Positions 56,319 through 64,000 of a DNA stretch of 64,000 nucleotides are shown here, piece by piece. This DNA is from Anas platyrhynchos (lineage: Eukaryota; Chordata; Aves; Anseriformes; Anatidae): NCBI RefSeq assembly GCF_047663525.1, contig NC_092593.1, forward strand, positions 30,964,501 through 31,028,500, written 5' to 3'. Positions within the stretch are counted from its first letter, which is position 1, and the number at the start of each line of letters is the position of its first letter. The translations under genes and the position numbers were made by a program. Below the pieces are notes generated by a model. It saw only the letters and a list, made by a program, of their open reading frames with translations, made no database searches and was not told the DNA's origin.

Positions 56319-56495
56319 GCCGGCGGCGCATGCGCGGGGCGGGGGCGCTGTGTGTCGGGCTGCTGGGGCGGGCGGGCGGCTGAGGCAGGAGTCGGGGGGG
56401 CGCGGGGCGGCTCCCACCCGATCCTCCCGGAGCCGATCCCCCCCTCGATCCCCTCGGACCCGATCCCCTCCGGATCCCATCCTCCCCACCCCGCC
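56319..56495 (+). promoter_or_regulatory. LRRFIP1: LRRFIP1 CpG-island promoter and 5' leader
   Basis: A strongly CpG-rich block with a perfect NRF1-type site GCGCATGCGC at 56326-56335 and GC boxes (GGGGCGGGG) directly after it. No TATA box. It looks like a housekeeping promoter, with transcription starting somewhere near 56345-56400 and a leader of roughly 100-150 bases before the ATG at 56496. Confidence 0.7.
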
Positions 56496-56585
56496 ATGGG
56501 GACGCAGGGAGCCGGCAGGAAGCGGCTGCCGAACCGGGAGCGCCTGACGGCGGAGGACGACGCGCTCAACCAGATCGCCCGTGAG
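56496..56585 (+). CDS. LRRFIP1: LRRFIP1 first coding exon, residues 1-30
   Basis: LRRFIP1 (GCF2) is a coiled-coil protein that binds Flightless-1 and nucleic acids, with roles in transcriptional repression and innate sensing. The ATG in CCGCCATGG (good Kozak context) opens exactly 30 codons, with MGTQGAGRKRLPNRER and EDDALNQIARE nearly identical to human LRRFIP1. The paralogue LRRFIP2 has a clearly different version ([24 protein letters not shown]). The donor is CGTGAG|GTGAGC, phase 0, where mammals continue with AEARLAAKRAARAEAR in exon 2. Exon 2 is not in the window. Position after RAB17 fits the known gene order. Confidence 0.95.
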
Positions 56586-56938
56586 GTGAGCGGCACCCCC
56601 GTGTCCTTCATCCCCTCCCTCCTCATCATCCTCATCCTCTGCCTCCTCCTCATCCTCCTCAGGGCTCCCAACGGCCGCCCACGAGCAGCCCCCCCGGCTC
56701 TAACGGCCGTAACGGCCACCCCCCTCCTCATCCCCTCACAGGTGCGAGGCGCAGCCCCTCAAAGACAAAAAGCACACACGCAAAAATAACCCTCAAACAC
56801 CATTATTTGCGCTTCTCCGCCTCAGCCACAACCCCCGGGGGGCAAAGCTGGGTTTCTTTTGTGCGAGCAGCGTCCGGCAGCGGTGGCTTTCGGGAAGCTG
56901 AGCGCCCTTCCCTGGAGCAGCACCACAGCCTGGGATGC

Positions 56939-56989
56939 GTGTGGTGGTGGTGGCGGCGGTGGTGGCGGCGGTGGCAGTGGTGGTGGCAC
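56939..56989 (+). repeat. (GGT/GGC)n trinucleotide repeat
   Basis: About 17 imperfect GGT/GGC units in LRRFIP1 intron 1, still within the CpG-rich 5' domain. Confidence 0.9.
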
Positions 56990-57894
56990 CGCTTTGTGTC
57001 CCCACATCCTCACCCAAAGCAGCCCCAGACACCCCGCCAGCACCGCCTGCTTCTGGGGCCGTCAGCCGGCCTGGATGTTCAAGGGCAAAGTCATTAAACG
57101 CTAAGTAAAAGGTAACGTTAATTGCAGCGGTGTGGGGCTATTTATGATCCGAGGGCTCCACTTAAGCCTGAAGCACTTAGGGTGTTTATACGTGAGGGAA
57201 ACACTGCGTCGTGCCAGCCCGGGCAGGAGCCCTGCTGTACGTAGTCCGGCCTCTTCGCTGAGCAAAAATTGTCTGCTGCGGTGGGCTTGGTATTAATGAC
57301 TGAGAACCAGGAACGCTCCTTTTTCCTGGAGGTACGTATAAGAACAAAATGTACACCAAAAGACAGCAGAATGGTGTTTGCAGGCATAAATCTACTTGGA
57401 AACTGGCTTGCATATGTTTATATGTAACGAGTTAGGCATGCGGTTCATCAGACATTGCATCTTTGGGCTTGATGTGACTTTAAACAGTTAAGAACAGCTG
57501 ATGACTGCCTTGTTCCTACCAGCTAATTCGTACTGATCGCGTACAGCTGCATGGGATCAATGGCAAATGTGGTGTGAATTTGGCTTTATGTTTATGCGGA
57601 CTCTTTTGCGTCCTTCCTCCGGTAATCTCCCAAAAAGGAGGCTGGCAACCCAGGCTCGAGCCTGGCCCCACAGCCCTGTGGTTCTGCTCCTCGCTGTGTC
57701 CAAGCTGGCTGCTGCTAAAGGTGGCTGTCCTGTTCCCTGCCTCTGCTCCCCTTTCTGCCAACACCTGTCTGATTTGGGTGGGTTGGCTGAAGGCATGACC
57801 TCAGCCAGATAAAACCCTCCGACGCCAATTAGGCTCTTCTGGTGTCCTTTCCTGAAGCTCAGTTGCTGTAGGGCAGTGTGCTGCTGATGGGTAC

Positions 57895-57962
57895 GGAGGT
57901 AGAAGGCAGGCTTATAAACTTTGGATAGGGAGGTAGAAGGCAGACTTATAAATTTGAGTGAT
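57895..57962 (+). repeat. 34-bp two-copy tandem duplication
   Basis: GGAGGTAGAAGGCAGGCTTA and its following bases are repeated 34 bases later with a few differences (TAGAAGGCAGACTTATAAAT). Confidence 0.85.
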
Positions 57963-58436
57963 AATTTGCTGGTAGATTGAGTTACTTTTAACGTCATGCT
58001 TCTCAGATTCAGCCTCTAAGGGCAGTTTTGATCTGGGATGTCTCTGCTGTTCTTGAGCTGTTTGTAGCGTCTTTGGAATATGTGCTATGTTAACTTCTCT
58101 GTGAGTGATTTAGATGGTACATTAACAGAAGTCAGATGTGCCTCAGTATGATGAGAAAATGCTCTTCTGTATGACAAGAAGAGGCTCTTTGAGCGGTGCT
58201 GGGAATGGAAAGCTCCTGCGGAGGTAGTTTGAGGTGGGAGGACAGGAACGCCTTGTGTCCGCACGTGAGATAGCACGTAAGGATGACTGCGCTGTCTGCT
58301 GGAGCTTGAGTCATGATAACATCCTGGGAATGACTTGAGGATGAGGGCTTAAATTCCACAACTGTGTCCTGGCCACTGTCCTCTGAGCAAAACAGAAATG
58401 TGTAACAAGAGGCCTAGGTTGTTCTTTTCTACTTCA

Positions 58437-58479
58437 TGGCTCTCTCCCACTTTCCTTGGCTCTCTCCCACTTTACTTTA
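58437..58479 (+). repeat. 22-bp two-copy tandem duplication
   Basis: TGGCTCTCTCCCACTTTCCT is followed directly by TGGCTCTCTCCCACTTTACT. Confidence 0.85.
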
Positions 58480-59165
58480 GCTTGCCATATTGTTCTTTGC
58501 TGTATCACGAAGAGGTTTGACACTTAGGGTGTTGTTTGTTTTCTCTGAGCACGGGGTAAGGGACAACCCTATTTGAAAACTCCTCCGCAAGCGTGCCTTT
58601 TATCTTCTCCCTTGAGTGCTAAAACTGAACTGAAAAGTTCAAGGTTCAGCATTTTCCCATATTGTTTTAACTCCTTGCATTACTCACTCTTTAGGTTTTA
58701 TGCCCTTATCATGGTTTTGTTTAACTGCCTGCTCTTCACACAGGGAGGCCCGGCTGCATCCATCTGTACAATGCTAAGAACTCTTGAAAATGTAAAGTAA
58801 GCCTTTCATCTCCTCCTAATAAAGATGCTGAGTGTTGAGAAGTTTGCAAGGCTTATTGAGTCTTCATCTCTTCCAGCCTTCCTCACAGCTTTTTAGGCAA
58901 AGCTTACATGTAGACATACTTCTTGTGTAGGTTTTTACTCTTTTCTTTTTCACCTAGGAGCCGCAGGTACTCACAAATGCTGGCGTGTTCAGATGGGAGT
59001 CTAAAAGGGGGTCCAAACCAGATTTATACATAGAGATCCCGTGGTAAAACTACTTCTGAGAGCAAGCTGAAGTGTGCGCATCGTCTCTCTCGTCTGTTTT
59101 TCCTCTGGGGTGTTAGTGCTGCTTTGACAGTTTCCAGTTGTATTTTGTTATTGTCAGAACATATC

Positions 59166-59199
59166 AAAAAAAAAAAACAAAAAAAAAAAACAAAAAAAA
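59166..59199 (+). repeat. A-rich tract (A)12C(A)11C(A)9
   Basis: Three A-runs separated by single C in LRRFIP1 intron 1. No SINE body or retrocopy is seen before it. Confidence 0.95.
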
Positions 59200-62100
59200 A
59201 CAGAAAAGATAGTTCTGACTGTACCACACGCACGTAGGGGGATTTTACTGTACTGCATTTAAGGAGCTACTAAGGCTTGTAAGGACTTAACCTCCTGCTG
59301 TTTGAAGTATAAGCTGGCTGTTTGATTTGAGCTTGCAAATGGGCCATCTTGCCGTAGGTGCAGTCTCGCACGGACCAAAAGAGAGCTTTGTGCAGGGAAG
59401 AAGGCAGCCCTCGCCTCCGCAGGATGTAAGAACAGCGCTAAGAGGAAGCAACTGTAAGTGAGCGGAAGGAAATTGTAAAAGTGAAGCGTGCTGTAGTGAC
59501 AGGCTTTTAGCAGTAGTGTTCAGATTAAAATGTTTGGGGGGATTTCTGAACTGGCTCAGCTGTAGGTGGCTTATCACCTTGTCTAGACGTGCTCAGAGCA
59601 GAGGGGAAGGCAGCGCTGCCGTACATCACCTTGTCCGTCAGGTAAGAGCGCTGCCACACCAATAAATCCAGCTGCTGAGCTGGACTTGCAATTAAATGAC
59701 TGGCAATTATGTTAGTAAGGTGAAATCAAGGAACCTGGCGTTGTGAGTTTCAGATGGACACAGCGAACTGCTGCTCAGGGGTTGCTGTTCGTACACCTAG
59801 CTGCTGTTGCTGAGGTTATGCTTGCTGGCTGTCAGCTCCTGCAGATGAGAGCGGAGCTGATCAATGACAGGCTTCTCTGCTTTCAGACTCGTGTTGACGC
59901 CAGTAGATTATTCTGTGTTTAGGTCAATGGAAACTTTTGGGCTATTTTATTCCTCTCCGTGAATACATGCCAGCAGTGTTTGCAAAATCTAGCAGTTTGA
60001 TACTCCTCGAGGTCCGTGCCAGCAGGAGCTGCGTGCGCACGCTGTGCAGGCATCTATCTGTTCTCTCGGGCTGGTGTACGTGTGTTTTGGAAAGGCAGCT
60101 ACCCCTGGGCTTGTAAACCTTACAGGGACTGGTTTCCAGCCTTTTCCCTCCTTTTTGAATGGGTTTGGCATGATCACTTGGGACATCATTTCTAGGGGAG
60201 TATCTCTTCCTAAATTCCAGCCTGCTACTGTAATGGTGAAGTGCTCTGTGAGCAGAAGGAATTTTGCAAATACAATGAGAGCTGCTGTCTACATAAATAA
60301 GATTTTTCCTGTAGGCAGATAATATTAATTACTGTCTTCTGTTTTCTTGAACGAGGAAAGCAAGGTCAGGGCAAACTTCTTGTTCTTATTAGGAAAGTAA
60401 TTTAAACATTGCTTTCCTGATGTCTTGTGTACAGATGTGTTGTACTCCTCAGAACAATCCTGGCTGTCATCTCTGTGCTAAAAACCTTCTCTTTCATTGA
60501 GCGATTTACAAAGGAGAACTCTTTAACTGGTAATTAATTTGAAAAGTTATTGATCTGACTAATATAATTTGATTTTTTTTTCCTGTTAAAAGGTAATATT
60601 ATGAGGTGTGCTTCACGATTTGTGCACTGTATGTTACTTGCAGTATTCAAGAACTGTCACCTATATTTGTGTGTGTGTATATATACACTTTTTAAGTAAC
60701 TGGCAACATTTGAATCATAGTTCTGATTGTTTCATTGAAGTTCTTAGTTTGAGCGTTGATTTGCATTCTCAGTGATTGAAAAATGGTGATGTTATGCCCC
60801 TGTGAAGGAGCAGAAAGTGTAGCTGATGAGGAATGACATGAAATACAGGCGAAGCTGACCAGCCTGCCCTACTGGGTGCAATGAGAAGGCACCAAGCAAC
60901 TCCAGAAGCCTAACTCGGACTTGCAGGACAAGTGAAGAGAAGCTGTGATAATTGTCCGTAGAACATAAAGGCCTGGCTTTGAAACCGAGGTGCTAATTTA
61001 ACTCTGGTTTACACACAGAAACCCTTTGCTGAATGTTGAAGCTGAAGCAAGCAGCCTGGACACGTACATGGGGAGCACAAGCCACGCAAACCTCAGCGAG
61101 CTGTTGCCCAGACCAGAGCGTTCCCTAAGGGTGTGCTAGGTAGTGCCAGCTAAGGGCTGGGCACCTCCTTTGTATGATGGGGGAACTTTTCTGAGCAGCC
61201 CTTGGCATTTAGGAGGTGCACAAAGGCTTTTGTGAGCCAGATAAGTAGTTCAGTCCTTAGAACCAGGCTGCTTTATGGTACACCAGGTACTTGTACCTGA
61301 CCAACTTCTGAGTTTCGTTGCTGCCTGCCTTTGTGGCAGTGTTGCTGTGTGCGAGCAGCTGATCTGAAGAAGCATGTCTGGCTGTAGGGCTGTTGCTAGA
61401 ATAGAAATTGTGAAGGCAAGGGATGCTCTTGGAGGGCTTGGGCCTGAGCCCAGCTGACCTAAATATAGGAGGGATGGAGGCCTTTGTAGCAAATGCTTGC
61501 CAGTAAGCTACGGAGAAGTGTTCCAAAGCTAAGACCGTTCTATGTAGCAAATACGCTCTTCATTGAATGTGCCGTTTATTGGCTGCGTAGCCAGAAAGCA
61601 TTACATAAAGCCAGTGCCTTTTTCCTATAATCCTTCCCGAAGGAAATAAGTGAAGGAGCAGCTATGGATGGTTTAAGAGGCGAGACACAACTGTTAAGAC
61701 CATCCCATTTCAGTTAAATGGGTGCTTGTAGCCTGCGTCCCGGCTCGCAATCCGCCTGTTGCGGCGTTAAATAACTGGTTGTCTGTTTGTGTGCCTGGGC
61801 CTGGCCTGGCCTCCTCAGCTGTTCCCTCACCGGCCAAGGAAACAGCTGTGTAGGAACCACGATTCCTATTTCAGGCGGGCCTGAGGCTGCTGTTAGGATT
61901 AACAGCACGGGGAGCCCAGCCTTCTTCTTTGCAAGCCCAGGTGCTGAGCTGGTCCGCAGGATGTGGTACTAATCACTGCCTCTTCTAGATGGGTGTCTTT
62001 TCCAGGCTGGTCGCTGAATAATGTTGGAGCTGAAGCACACTTGCAGTGCTTTTAACGCTATTCGGGTTTTCTTTCCTCATTTGGTTGTGAGGAGCATAAT

Positions 62101-64000
62101 CCGTGTGGCATTTCAGGCTTGTGGAGCAAGGTATTTGTCCCTCCTGTCAAGTCAGCAGGTTGCCCGAGCAGCGAATCTGTCTAGCTGGATGTAAGCACTC
62201 ACGGGCAAACCTTAAAATAGCAGCCCCAAAATACCAGCTGTTGTCTCGCTTCTGTGAAAATACTTTTTGGGGGAGAAGTTCCCTGCTGGAATGGAATGGG
62301 GTGGGGGGCGTTGCAGTAAGCCAAATTTTCCTTCAGATAGTCATGAGGTAGCTTTGAGAGCTTTTACATACAGGAGAGGCTTCTGAGAAAGGAAAGCGGG
62401 CATAATTACACTGGCATTTCATCCCGGAGCTCTCTGCTGCTGGTGTTAATCCCGTGCACTTGCTCGTGGGTCTGAACCTGCTGGAGATGAATCGCTGGCC
62501 TTGTGCGTAGCGGAGAAGTGGCAACGTTGTCTGGGCTTCCCTCACACGGTGCAGGCGAGGGAAGTGCTGGAGTGTGTTGTGTAGAAAGAAGGCTGTGACA
62601 TCAGCTCCCAAGGTACTCTCTTCTCCTTCACGATGTTTTAGGTAGGGAACAAAAAGTAGGCTGGAGAACTTTCTCTTTAAAGCTGGAAAAAGAACTGGCC
62701 TGCTCGCAGAAATGAGAGCGTTACATCAGTCCCTATCATAACATCAGTACTTGCAGGTGCTCTGAGGATGGAGAGCCACCCGTGCTTGTTGATAAGAGGC
62801 AAGAAATGCAAGGAAACTCTCAAAGGCCGCTTTTTGAAGCTTTACTTGCTGAAATTGAAGCTTGGCATGGCATAATAAACACTTACATGGCTGTACTTCA
62901 CTGTTGGTAATTTGAAGGTGTTTAATTGCCCTAGGAAGAGCTGAACGTCTTGCCATGCAGTGCGTGCAGTGTGGAAACGGCCTTCAATGGAGATGATCGT
63001 GAAAGGCTGTGTGACAGTGTCCTGTTATGAACACGTATGCATTCTGCTCAGGTCTTTTAAAACCTCCTGATTTTTGGAGGCTACAGAGAAGGTACCGAAT
63101 TCCAGTATTCAGATACCGGGAAAGCACAGAAGTAATACTTCCAGATGGATAGGAATGTGACCTACCTCTAATCACAGTAATCGTTTGAAACTGTCCATGT
63201 CTCAAGGCGTGAAGGGCAAGGCTGGGGGGTTTATTTCCCAACGAGCAGGGCTGCGAGCACCTTCATGGCCTCACCAGCTGAGTTTTGGGTGTCCCCAGAG
63301 GAGAAGATAGCTCTGATTACTTGCAGCGCTGGCGGCTGCGTGTTTTGGGACACGGATGTATGCTTAAACCAATCTGCTGGCAGAAGGGAGCATACCCCTG
63401 GTGCAACGAGCTGTGCCCCACGGTAGGTGTGAGTTGCGCTTGAGCCTACAGTCCTGCTCTGCTCCTTCAGTCCCCCAGCTGCGTCACCTTTTCCTGTAAT
63501 TGAATTTCCGAGGCAGTGTGTGCTGCCACTTTAGGGACGTGTTCTTTGGGCAGGGTTCTCTCTTTAAAATCCAACATTTTTCAAAGGTTTTACTGCCAGC
63601 CGTGAAGAGTGGAAAACTAGCAGAACTGGGTTAGGGAACGATGTGTTTGGGGTGCTGTGTTTAATTGCATATAACTGGCACAACTCTGAGCAATACTTTT
63701 AATCTGCTTTGCTCTTCTGCGTGGCTGCAGCCCACGTGCCAGCTGCTTGGCCCGGGCTGTGTTTTATCCACCTAAACACTACCGCAGCTTTTGAGAGTTG
63801 AGCTGCAGACAGCGGATAGAGAAAGTGATCAGCCGGTGCCAAATCCGAGCTGCGTTCCAGGCTTGGATGTGGTGAGGACGCCTGGTCGTTCGCTGATGCT
63901 TCTAGCTCCTGGCTGCTTTGTTCACAGCTCTGTTCTCCTTCCAACACTGCTGTTGTGTGCAAGGTGAACATTTCTTTTGTGAGACAGCTTCATCTTGACA

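Larger units (their letters stand above)
56586..64000 (+). other. LRRFIP1: LRRFIP1 intron 1 (partial)
   Basis: At least 7.4 kb of intron to the right edge. No further LRRFIP1 exon, including the known alternative first exon beginning MTSPAAAQ, is visible. It contains a (GGT/GGC)n tract, a 34-bp and a 22-bp two-copy duplication and an A-rich tract. Open frames in the first 500 bases are GC-driven. Confidence 0.75.

Noticed and set aside
56352-56789. 145-residue frame across the LRRFIP1 start
   Set aside because: It contains the true 30-codon exon but then reads through a consensus donor into the intron. The real protein is spliced at 56585.
1-64000. Endogenous retrovirus, LTR element or other capsid-bearing element
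   Set aside because: No pol-, gag- or env-like frame and no paired terminal repeats were noticed anywhere in the window.

Overview
This window is vertebrate and almost certainly avian nuclear DNA. The genes have short exons with GT..AG introns. The encoded proteins match the amniote families COL6A3, MLPH, PRLH, RAB17 and LRRFIP1, and the only interspersed repeats I recognise are CR1 LINE fragments, the dominant repeat of birds. The gene order and strands are those known from human 2q37.3 (COL6A3 minus, MLPH plus, PRLH plus, RAB17 minus, LRRFIP1 plus). I cannot assign a species.

Layout. 1-2620: 5' end of COL6A3 on the minus strand (signal-peptide exon and the first von Willebrand A exon); the rest of the gene lies beyond the left edge. 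A candidate noncoding COL6A3 exon 1 sits at about 8700-8930. 9-20.5 kb: intergenic DNA and probably the MLPH 5' region. 20530-39115: MLPH, sixteen coding exons that join in phase into a 663-residue protein. 39.7-41.05 kb: PRLH, a compact two-coding-exon neuropeptide gene with a TATA-type promoter. 42.0-43.7 kb: RAB17 on the minus strand, five coding exons joining into 211 residues. 43.7-56.3 kb: intergenic DNA and undetermined RAB17 upstream sequence, with minisatellites and homopolymers. 56.3-56.6 kb: CpG-rich LRRFIP1 promoter and first coding exon. 56.6-64 kb: LRRFIP1 intron 1.

Functionally, MLPH (melanosome-to-myosin Va adaptor) and RAB17 (small GTPase of polarised recycling, also linked to melanosome release) both act in vesicle transport and flank PRLH (prolactin-releasing peptide, a feeding and stress neuropeptide). 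COL6A3 (extracellular matrix) and LRRFIP1 (nucleic-acid-binding and Flightless-interacting protein) frame them. The MLPH codon 35, whose Arg-to-Trp change causes dilute pigmentation in human and chicken, is Arg here.

I found no novel biological system. The most notable non-genic structures are a 33-bp minisatellite fused to a CR1 remnant just upstream of the LRRFIP1 promoter, a C-rich tract with G-quadruplex potential next to it, a 101-base pure purine tract upstream of the candidate COL6A3 exon 1, and a 19-bp minisatellite between RAB17 and LRRFIP1. I saw no retroviral or LTR element.
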